From UBA2283 sp041658955 (GTDB taxonomy: Bacteria > Patescibacteriota > Microgenomatia > UBA12405), in NCBI GenBank assembly GCA_041658955.1, contig JBAZZE010000023.1, forward strand, positions 1 to 15,666: 15,666 nt of DNA, written 5' to 3'. Positions 1-5,532 of this stretch are shown here, one piece after another; the stretch's first letter is position 1, and the number at the start of each line of letters is the position of its first letter. Both the position numbers and the translations under genes were made by a program. The notes beneath the pieces were generated by a model. That model did no database searches. It saw nothing but the letters and a program-made list of their open reading frames with translations, and was not told the origin of the DNA.

Positions 1-1
1 C

Positions 2-565
2 TCATGTAGCAGATCGAAGGAGTAGTATAAAAAATATTCCAGAGAGGACTGCAAAGATGGCGATATACTTGTCAAGATATTCGATGGGAAGTTGTTTTGA
101 TTCGCGGGCGAAAAGCCAATCTTGAAGATGATCCTTCCGGTTTTTAAGGTCATAAAATTCGTGTGATAAAAGATGAACGTTGATGGCTAGTAAAAAAGCC
201 TTGGTAAAAATATTGTCTGAACTAGTAAAAACAAAAAATGAAATTAAAGTGATCACCACTTGGAAGAAAAAATGGTGAAAAATGAGACTGGTGTGTTGGT
301 GTTCAGTGGCTTCAATTAATTTGATTACTGAACGGATATCATATTTGAAAATGGCCAAACGAGCTAATCGGCTTTCTTCGATATTGGGATTGAGATATAG
401 CCAATAAACTATATGATCGAAATCTAGAAAAAAAGAACCTAATCCTAGTCCAAGAATCAGGAACAGATATTGGTAGAATGGGACTTTAAAAAATAACCAA
501 TAGATTGAGACAGTTAAAAAAATTATTACTAATGGCGCCAAAAATCGTTTACGTTGAGTAGTCAC
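2..565 (-). CDS. Multi-pass membrane protein with conserved-looking His/Asp residues, unknown function
   Basis: 187-aa membrane protein, complete (TGA at 4-2). The start is GTG at 565, and the protein has no internal Met to offer another start. Visible hydrophobic segments lie at about residues 8-26, 32-47, 100-114 and 168-184, with a charged middle. Acidic and His residues sit next to the membrane segments: D48-x-D50-H51, H89-x-H91, H97-H98, H131, H135 and D139. Such spacing recalls the YdjM/DUF457 family of membrane-bound predicted metal-dependent hydrolases (DxDH near the start, later His and Asp), but this is only a resemblance of pattern. It lies 32 nt downstream of the MacB-type permease on the same strand and may be the last gene of that operon. 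Membrane location is well supported; enzymatic function is a guess. Confidence 0.75.
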   Translation of the reverse strand: MTTQRKRFLAPLVIIFLTVSIYWLFFKVPFYQYLFLILGLGLGSFFLDFDHIVYWLYLNPNIEESRLARLAIFKYDIRSVIKLIEATEHQHTSLIFHHFFFQVVITLISFFVFTSSDNIFTKAFLLAINVHLLSHEFYDLKNRKDHLQDWLFARESKQLPIEYLDKYIAIFAVLSGIFFILLLRSAT

Positions 566-597
566 ATATTAATATTAGCAGATCGTTTGTCGATCTT

Positions 598-1824
598 TTA
601 TTCGTATCTCAGGGCTTCGATAGGTGATAGCTTACTAGCTTTGCGGGCGGGGGCGACTCCAAAAATTATTCCAACAGTAGCCGAGACTCCAAATGCAATT
701 AGGATAGAACTTAGAGTAACTGAGGCTGGGAAAAATTTATTGATAGCGAGGGACCCTAAAAATCCTAAAAGGATACCAATGAATCCCCCAGCGCAGGAAA
801 GAATTACTGCCTCAATTAAAAATTGGACTAGGATAGCTCGGGGGTAAGCACCAATTGCCTTACGCAGACCAATTTCACGGGTCCTTTCACTAACGGTAAC
901 CAACATAATGTTCATTATCCCAATACCACCTACCACCAATGAGATTGCGGCGATACCGGCCAGTCCGGTGGTTAGGGCACCAATAATAGAATTAATACTA
1001 TCGAGTAACTGGCTACTGTCAAAAACTGTAAAAGCATCTTTTTCATATTTTTTTAACAGAATTTTCTCGACTTCTTTTTTAACGTAGGGAACATCGTTCT
1101 TATCTTGAGTTTTGATGAGAATTCTTTGGAGATGATTGTTGCCGGTGATATCAAAAACATTATCAAGGGGTGTAAATGCCTGAGAATCAACATCCGGTCC
1201 CCCAAAAGAGCTACCTTTTTTATCAAGTACTCCAATGACTTTGAAGTTTTTGCTTTTAATTATTACTTTTTTGCCTAAAGCTTGGCTTTGGGGAAAAAGA
1301 TCATTGGCTATAGTGTGTCCTAATACAACAACACTGTCTTTTTTGTCATACTCTTCTTTGGTAAACCAACGACCATTACCATCTGATGGTGTCTCGTTGA
1401 CACCGGTGGCGTATTGTTCGGTACTTCCAATAACAAAGATGTCTGATTTGGTAATTTTTGGTGAGCGAACCTCAGTGGTGGTGATAGAGACTGGTATGAC
1501 AGTGTTGGGTCGAAGGTTTCTTTTGAGGAGGGCAACATCACTCAGGTTAAAAGTGGTTGAAACAAACTGACCACCACCACCGCTATTGTTAAAACCACCT
1601 TTGTCGTTAAAGAGTTTACCTGGGGCTACAAAAACACTATTGGCTCCCAAGCTTTCAAATTGGTCGCTGATATATTTTTTTAAGCCATTGCCAATTGAAG
1701 TTAAAAGAATGACTGAAGTTACTCCAATAATAATTCCCAAAGAAGTTAGAATTGTCCGGCCTTTATTTTTAAGAATAGAACGAACACTCGATTTGAAAAG
1801 ATCTTCAAGTGATGGTTTGAACAT
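598..1824 (-). CDS. MacB-type ABC transporter permease
   Basis: 408-aa inner-membrane permease of the MacB/FtsX superfamily, the transmembrane half of an exporter working with the adjacent ATPase. The N-terminus has a cytoplasmic helix and a first membrane segment (about residues 22-43). A large extracytoplasmic MacB_PCD domain follows, with an Asn/Gly-rich stretch near residues 80-90. Three membrane segments near the C-terminus surround the typical SERTREIGLRKAIGA motif, and the tail is PARKASKLSPIEALRYE, as is usual for the family. The frame is open 46 codons further upstream, but ATG at 1824 is chosen because the family begins MFKPSLEDLF-like and the longer version would run deep into the ATPase gene. 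It starts 1 nt after the ATPase stop codon, so translation is probably coupled. The substrate cannot be read from the sequence. Confidence 0.92.
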   Translation of the reverse strand: MFKPSLEDLFKSSVRSILKNKGRTILTSLGIIIGVTSVILLTSIGNGLKKYISDQFESLGANSVFVAPGKLFNDKGGFNNSGGGGQFVSTTFNLSDVALLKRNLRPNTVIPVSITTTEVRSPKITKSDIFVIGSTEQYATGVNETPSDGNGRWFTKEEYDKKDSVVVLGHTIANDLFPQSQALGKKVIIKSKNFKVIGVLDKKGSSFGGPDVDSQAFTPLDNVFDITGNNHLQRILIKTQDKNDVPYVKKEVEKILLKKYEKDAFTVFDSSQLLDSINSIIGALTTGLAGIAAISLVVGGIGIMNIMLVTVSERTREIGLRKAIGAYPRAILVQFLIEAVILSCAGGFIGILLGFLGSLAINKFFPASVTLSSILIAFGVSATVGIIFGVAPARKASKLSPIEALRYE

Positions 1825-1825
1825 A

Positions 1826-2542
1826 TTATTGATGAACTGAAATGTGTCCGTCTTTGATAATAATAATTCGATCAGCTTCTTTGGCGAGGTCAAGATCGTG
1901 GGTGACAAAAACAATAGTCCTCCCCTCTTCTTTATGAAGGTGGTGGAAGAGTTCCATAACATCCTTTCCGGATTTAGAATCTAGATTTCCAGTGGGTTCA
2001 TCGGCTAGGATAATTTTAGGGTTATTGACTAAAGCCCGGGCGATAGCGACTCTTTGCTGTTGACCACCGGAAAGTTGGGCGGGTGTATTACGGATTTTAT
2101 CTTCAAGACCAACTTTTTTGAGCATCTCAAGTCCGATACCATCACGTTTATTTTTGGAAACATCAGAATAGAGCAGGGGTAAGGTGGCGTTTTCCAGAGA
2201 AGAAGTCTTGGCCAATAAATTAAATTGTTGAAAAACAAATCCCAAGGTAACGTTACGGATTCGTGCCATTTGAGTTTCTTTTAGTTTGGAGATGTCATTG
2301 CCGTCTAAAAGTACTTGACCACTGGTGGGGTTATCAAGAAGTCCAATGATGTGCATCAGGGTGGACTTTCCGGAACCAGAGGGACCGGTGATGGAAATAA
2401 ATTCTCCTTTATAAATTTTTAGATCGACATGATCAAGAGCGTTAAAAATTACGTTACCGGAATTATAAGTTTTGACAACATCGCGAAGTTCGAGAACAAC
2501 TTCTCGATTGGTCTTATTTTTGGATAATGGCAACTTGGTCAT
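1826..2542 (-). CDS. ABC transporter ATP-binding protein (MacB/LolD type)
   Basis: 238-aa nucleotide-binding protein that would drive the neighbouring permease. Numbered from the ATG at 2542, Walker A GPSGSGKST is at 53-61, Q-loop VFQQFNLL around 103-110, signature LSGGQQQ at 157-163, Walker B ILADE at 178-182, D-loop NLD at 186-188 and H-loop His at 215. All catalytic elements are intact. The LLDNPTSGQVLLDG stretch and short length are typical of the LolD/MacB group of export ATPases. The frame is open up to 2602, but the extra 20 residues lie inside the membrane-fusion gene and resemble no ABC sequence. The chosen start overlaps the end of that gene by 29 nt. No Shine-Dalgarno sequence precedes it, so it probably depends on upstream translation. 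Confidence 0.93.
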   Translation of the reverse strand: MTKLPLSKNKTNREVVLELRDVVKTYNSGNVIFNALDHVDLKIYKGEFISITGPSGSGKSTLMHIIGLLDNPTSGQVLLDGNDISKLKETQMARIRNVTLGFVFQQFNLLAKTSSLENATLPLLYSDVSKNKRDGIGLEMLKKVGLEDKIRNTPAQLSGGQQQRVAIARALVNNPKIILADEPTGNLDSKSGKDVMELFHHLHKEEGRTIVFVTHDLDLAKEADRIIIIKDGHISVHQ

Positions 2543-3180
2543 TGGTTTGGAGTCCAGAACGGATTTCAATGTAATCATCGTTTTCAATGCCGGTAGAAAC
2601 ATTTTGGGTCTTTAATTCATTTCCAGAAACAACATAAACAAATTTTTGGCCATTGTTATCATAAACTGCACCGTTGGGTACAACCATAGCATTATCGTTT
2701 TGACTAAGAGTGATATCAACATCTCCATCCATTCCCATACGGTAACTAGGACTTTGTTCGGTGGTAGGAAGAGTAAATCTGATTTCGTAGACGGTAGAAG
2801 TTTGCCCGGGAACTGGGGTAAAAGCGATATAGCTTATTTTTGAATCCAGGGCGTTATCGGAAAAGCTATCGAGTTTGATAGAGGCTGACTGACCTTCTTT
2901 GACACGGATAACTGTTTCCTGGTCAATTTCTGATTTAAAATAGATATCTTTGGGATTGATAATGGTAAAAGTGGCTGTGGCTGGAGTAACATTAATGCCG
3001 GCAATTGGCTGTTCAATGTTGACAACGACACCTTCGATGGGGCTAACAAGAGTAGCTTCGGCGATAGCCATTTCAGTAATTTCGTAGTTGATGACCGAGT
3101 TATCGAGTGAATATTGGGTGCGATCAAGAATTCTTTGAATAGTGTCGGTTACTAAGTATTTTTCTTTGGTAGTTTTGTAT
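2514..3180 (-). pseudogene. Membrane-fusion protein, C-terminal part (downstream of frameshift)
   Basis: C-terminal portion of a MacA/HlyD-like periplasmic adaptor. The first ATG of this frame is at 3071 (185 aa), but clearly related coding sequence continues upstream of it. Codons from 3180 read YKTTKEKYLV, then TIQRILDRTQYSLDNSVINY, the end of the coiled-coil hairpin. The rest contains the second lipoyl half (ATLVSPIEGVVVNIEQPIAG), a beta-barrel domain (IDQETVIRVKEGQSASIKLD) and a membrane-proximal domain ending VPNGAVYDNNGQKFVYVVSG and SGLQTNDQVAIIQK. This is the partner expected beside a MacB-type pair. The N-terminal half is in another frame (3152-3601) and one missing base near 3181-3183 joins them. 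It is either a real broken gene or a sequencing error. The stop lies 29 nt inside the ATPase gene. Confidence 0.85.
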
Positions 3181-3601
3181 GGGTCTTGGTATCATTAAAT
3201 TGACTGAATTCTTTGCGATAGTTATTGAATTGGGTGGTGAGATTTTTTTTGAGCTGGGTTTTATCAAGACTAGCGATGGCTTGACCTCGACGGACTTTAT
3301 CCCCTACCTTAACACCTACCCAGACTAATTTACCGGAGTTTTGAAATCGCAAATTGGCAATTTGACTCGAGCTAATTGATCCTGAAAGGGTGACGGCTTC
3401 TTTGATTGGTTCATTTTTGGGTTGATAGAGAGTATGTTTTTTAGGGTTGTACTTAATTACAGTATCTTTAGCAGCGTTAATGCGAGGAATTACTAGGATG
3501 GCGCCGACGGTGAGAAGCCCAATAATAGAAAATATTTTGAATTTAGACACGGAGGAATTATACCTCAGAGTTCTTCTTTTTTCAGTTCTTTGAGCTTCCA
3601 C
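3152..3601 (-). pseudogene. Membrane-fusion protein, N-terminal part (upstream of frameshift)
   Basis: N-terminal half of the same MacA/HlyD-like adaptor. It has a membrane anchor at about residues 22-40 (FKIFSIIGLLTVGAILVIP), then the first strand of the barrel/lipoyl region (VTLSGSISSSQIANLRFQNS, GVKVGDKVRRGQAIASLD), then the first helix of the hairpin (QLKKNLTTQFNNYRKEFSQF). After NDTK the frame reads THTKLPKKNT and stops at a TAG, where homologous coding continues in the -1 frame. Inserting one base into the CCC run (plus-strand GGG at 3181-3183) gives an uninterrupted NDTKTPYKTTKEKYLV. The longest start is ATG 3601, which overlaps the preceding gene by 37 nt. GTG at 3550, giving MSKFKIFSIIG, is at least as likely and has TATAAT 6 nt upstream. 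The export complex would lack its adaptor if the frameshift is real. Confidence 0.83.
3557..3562 (-). promoter_or_regulatory. -10-like box upstream of membrane-fusion gene
   Basis: A perfect TATAAT on the minus strand, 6 nt before the possible GTG start at 3550. A CTGAAA sequence 17 nt further upstream is a 4/6 match to TTGACA. It lies at the end of the preceding gene, so it would be an internal operon promoter giving a leaderless transcript. It may be chance in AT-rich DNA. Confidence 0.35.
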
Positions 3602-3858
3602 ATGAACAATCTGCCGGGAGAGCGGACTTCTTTAGGTGAATGGTCTTTGACAAAATAGAGAGCTTTTTCCAACAATCTTCGGTCGGTGCTTTTGGCTAAA
3701 CGAATATAGAGCGATTTGTTTTTCCAATCATCAAGCTCTTCTGCTAGCTGAAGTCCAAAAGCTTGGAATTCATTTTTGACATATTTTTTACGTCTTTTGA
3801 GAGTCTCGCTTAGTTTGAATAGGGTGTCGGAAATAGGAGTGGGAGGAGTAGAACGCAT
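3565..3858 (-). CDS. Conserved small protein of unknown function (CPR type)
   Basis: 97-aa soluble, strongly charged, helical-looking protein rich in Lys, Glu, Leu and Arg. It has no membrane segment, signal peptide or Cys pair. The core KNEFQAFGLQLAEEL..KNKSLYIRLAK..DRRLLEKALYFVKD ending RLFMWKLKELKK looks like a small family I associate with many Candidate Phyla Radiation genomes, with no known function. The ATG at 3858 is the only good start. It is the first gene of the minus-strand run leading into the ABC exporter genes and overlaps the longest form of the membrane-fusion gene. It may be co-transcribed with the exporter without being functionally linked. The real-gene call rests on frame length, lack of competing frames and the family resemblance. 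Confidence 0.8.
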   Translation of the reverse strand: MRSTPPTPISDTLFKLSETLKRRKKYVKNEFQAFGLQLAEELDDWKNKSLYIRLAKSTDRRLLEKALYFVKDHSPKEVRSPGRLFMWKLKELKKEEL

Positions 3859-3883
3859 AGCCTATTTATTGTACACTGTGAGT
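3859..3883. promoter_or_regulatory. Divergent promoter region with overlapping -10-like boxes
   Basis: Only 25 nt separate two divergent start codons. On the plus strand TACACT (3872-3877) lies 6 nt before ATG 3884. On the minus strand TACAAT (3873-3868) lies 9 nt before ATG 3858. The boxes share the bases 3872-3873 of a GTAC palindrome. Convincing -35 boxes were not found. If used, both transcripts would have almost no 5' leader. Confidence 0.35.
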
Positions 3884-4420
3884 ATGAACAAGTGGAAATG
3901 GTTAGGTATATTGTTTGGCCTATTATTAGTCCTGGCGGTGGCAAACAGTGTTTTGTCTTCAAAAAAAATGACCCCCCTACCTACGACAAACGAACCCAAA
4001 AAAGTTAGTGAACTTGTCAATGTTTACGAAAATGAATATTTGTATTTTGAGTATCCTAAGAGGTTGAGGTTGGTTGATATTCCAGCTCGCGACGGGCGGG
4101 TTTATACCAGTGTTGGTTTTGAAGGTGACTCGGAAACATTAGCTAAGATGGAACTCTTGTTTAGAGAGTCAACTCAAGGATTAAATGAACTACCCGATAT
4201 AAAAATGCGTCGGGCAAATACTTACCAATATGATGAAGAAGTGGCGAGAATTGGTGATAATCGTGGTTTTATTTTTAGGACTGCTGACCGAAAAGAGAGG
4301 GTGGCTTACTTCATGAAGAAAGGTCGTTTGTTGCAAGTGACGATGATTACCAAAGGGGTTTTCTCAGAAGATATTGAAAAGGAATTTCAAGATATATTAC
4401 AAAGTAGTGTATGGAAATAA
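3884..4420 (+). CDS. Membrane-anchored extracytoplasmic protein of unknown function
   Basis: 178-aa protein with a single N-terminal hydrophobic anchor (residues about 5-25, after MNKWK) and no lipobox Cys, so probably a signal anchor or uncleaved signal. The outer part starts with a Pro/Thr/Lys linker, then ENEYLYFEYPKRLRLVDIPA. That resembles the opening of PsbP-like or similar small surface domains (a buried F-x-YP strand after a linker), but I cannot name a family. The frame is open from 3776, but that extension overlaps the divergent 97-aa gene. ATG 3884 gives a proper signal-like N-terminus. Its last 10 nt overlap the start of the Nudix gene, so the two are likely translated from one message. 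No functional connection to a Nudix enzyme is obvious. Confidence 0.82.
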   Translation: MNKWKWLGILFGLLLVLAVANSVLSSKKMTPLPTTNEPKKVSELVNVYENEYLYFEYPKRLRLVDIPARDGRVYTSVGFEGDSETLAKMELLFRESTQGLNELPDIKMRRANTYQYDEEVARIGDNRGFIFRTADRKERVAYFMKKGRLLQVTMITKGVFSEDIEKEFQDILQSSVWK

Positions 4421-4896
4421 AGAAAGTTGTGGAGCCGATTAAATCGGTTACCGTGGTTATCTTTAAGGGTGATGAGGTACTTTTAGTTAAAAATGGAGAC
4501 AGTTCAGATCATCCAACTGGTGTTTATGGACTACCGGCTGGCAAAGTTGATGAGGGTGAGACCTGGGAAGAGGCAGCTATTAGAGAGTGTGAAGAAGAGT
4601 CGGGATTAAAACCTACAAAGCTAATAAAAATGCCAACTTTTTTTGAAGCAGAGCTGCCTAGAAAAGATGGGTTAAAGAAAAGGTTTTGTTGCTGGTCATT
4701 TTATTGTCCTGAGTACGAGGGTGTGTTAAAAAGTACTGACGAAACCGAACCCTTGTGGGTAAAAATTGATGAGATCGGCAGACTGCCAATGGTAGTCAAT
4801 GTGTCCCAAATGATTACCGAAGCTTGGGAAGAAAAAGAGAAAGAAAAATTGCGGGAAGTGGTCAGACAACAATCATGCGGCATGGCAGAGTTTTAG
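4411..4896 (+). CDS. Nudix hydrolase
   Basis: 161-aa cytoplasmic Nudix enzyme hydrolysing a nucleoside diphosphate linked to another group. The full Nudix box is present at residues 44-66: G44, E50, R58-E59, E62-E63, G65-L66, matching Gx5Ex7REUxEExGU except for Cys60 at the hydrophobic position. The metal-binding glutamates are therefore intact. The fold starts with SVTVVIFKGDEVLLVKNGD and a LPAGKVDEGE loop typical of MutT-like proteins. The Lys/Glu-rich tail (about 135-155) looks helical. Substrate cannot be told from sequence; housecleaning of oxidised or modified nucleotides is the usual guess. Its ATG overlaps the stop of the preceding gene by 10 nt, and its own stop lies 4 nt from the 3' end of the oppositely oriented tRNA, leaving no room for a separate terminator. 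Confidence 0.93.
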   Translation: MEIKKVVEPIKSVTVVIFKGDEVLLVKNGDSSDHPTGVYGLPAGKVDEGETWEEAAIRECEEESGLKPTKLIKMPTFFEAELPRKDGLKKRFCCWSFYCPEYEGVLKSTDETEPLWVKIDEIGRLPMVVNVSQMITEAWEEKEKEKLREVVRQQSCGMAEF

Positions 4897-4900
4897 TATG

Positions 4901-4971
4901 TGGACTCGAGGGGAATTGAACCCCTAATATATCAATGCGAATGATATGTTATACCGTTTAACTACGAGCCC
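4901..4971 (-). tRNA. tRNA-Ala (anticodon CGC)
   Basis: 71-nt cloverleaf read on the minus strand from 4971 to 4901. Acceptor stem GGGCTCG pairs with CGAGTCC and contains the G3-U70 wobble pair that identifies alanine tRNAs. The discriminator is A73. The D arm is GTTA/TAAC with a short 7-nt loop holding GG. The anticodon stem TATCA/TGATA closes the loop TTCGCAT, giving anticodon CGC for codon GCG. The variable region is 4 nt. The T arm AGGGG/CCCCT closes loop TTCAATT. CCA is not encoded, so it must be added by the CCA-adding enzyme. The 5' end lies 14 nt inside the peptidyl-tRNA hydrolase gene, whose TAA stop is tRNA positions 12-14. Confidence 0.93.
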
Positions 4972-5458
4972 TAATGTCTTCGACTATTTTATCAATAGTT
5001 TCTTTGATTAGCACCTTTTCTTCGGAGTTAAAGGGAAGTAACACATAATCTTCGACTGGTAGATTGTTTTGAGGATGTCCAATACCAACTCGGATACGAT
5101 TAAAGGCTTGGGTTCCTAGGTGTTGGATGGTGGAAATTACTCCATTGTGACCAGCTGCACCACGATCAAATTGGGCTTTCCAATCCCCTACTTCCAAGTC
5201 AAGATCGTCGTGGATTATATAAATATTTTCAGGAGTGATTTTGTAATAGCTGGCGATCTTGGCAACAGCTATACCGGAGTTGTTCATATACTCATTGGTT
5301 ATCGCAAAAATGGTGTCACCATCCTTATATATCTGGGCGGATAATTTGGGAGAGTTGGTCAGTGAATTTACCAGTTTGAAAATAATCATCTGGCCAAGGT
5401 TGTGCCTGGTGCGTTCATACTTTTTATCTGGATTACCTAGTCCTACATATAGTTTCAT
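4958..5458 (-). CDS. pth: Peptidyl-tRNA hydrolase
   Basis: 166-aa Pth enzyme that releases peptides from prematurely dissociated peptidyl-tRNAs so the tRNA can be reused. Family motifs are in order: GLGNP at 6-10 (N9), TRHNLG at 17-22 with catalytic H19, MNNSG at 58-62 (N59), HDDLDL at 83-88 with D84, GAAGHNGV at 100-107 with N105, and RIRVGIGHP. All residues matching E. coli N10, H20, N68, D93 and N114 appear present. It is shorter than the usual 180-195 aa because of a trimmed C-terminus ending in DIRARS. The final codons and TAA lie inside the tRNA-Ala gene, which is ironic for an enzyme acting on tRNA. It starts 74 nt downstream of ligA. A TGtCATAAT box lies 12 nt before its ATG, so it may have its own promoter. 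Confidence 0.95.
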   Translation of the reverse strand: MKLYVGLGNPDKKYERTRHNLGQMIIFKLVNSLTNSPKLSAQIYKDGDTIFAITNEYMNNSGIAVAKIASYYKITPENIYIIHDDLDLEVGDWKAQFDRGAAGHNGVISTIQHLGTQAFNRIRVGIGHPQNNLPVEDYVLLPFNSEEKVLIKETIDKIVEDIRARS

Positions 5459-5470
5459 ATATTGTGATGT

Positions 5471-5479
5471 ATTATGACA
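5471..5479 (-). promoter_or_regulatory. Extended -10-like element upstream of pth
   Basis: The minus strand reads TGTCATAAT, an extended -10 (TGn plus CATAAT), ending 12 nt before the pth ATG. Transcription would start roughly 5 nt upstream of the start codon. No good -35 was found. The 74-nt pth-ligA gap holds nothing else recognisable. Confidence 0.4.
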
Positions 5480-5532
5480 TATAAAGATGGCTTATAGATC
5501 GGATGTTTTTGATTTGATATGTTTGTTAGCAC

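Noticed and set aside
7..585. 10-bp direct repeat TAGCAGATCG at 7-16 and 576-585 flanking the membrane gene
   Set aside because: Ten matching bases in a few hundred are not rare by chance, and no mobile-element gene or inverted ends are present.
580..596. AGATCG/CGATCT hairpin as a terminator
   Set aside because: It is followed by a short T-run only on the plus strand, where no gene ends; on the minus strand no T-run follows.
554..847. 97-codon plus-strand frame at the permease 3' end
   Set aside because: Antisense shadow of the permease C-terminus; no supporting motif.
1235..1570. 111-codon plus-strand frame inside the MacB-type permease
   Set aside because: Lies entirely antisense to a well-supported gene, and its translation shows no recognisable family, signal or membrane pattern.
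1825..1962. 46-residue N-terminal extension of the permease
   Set aside because: Runs inside the ATPase gene in another frame and does not match the MacB family start.
3152..3190. Programmed ribosomal frameshift in the membrane-fusion gene
   Set aside because: No X-XXY-YYZ slippery heptamer and no clear downstream structure; a missing base in a G-run is simpler.
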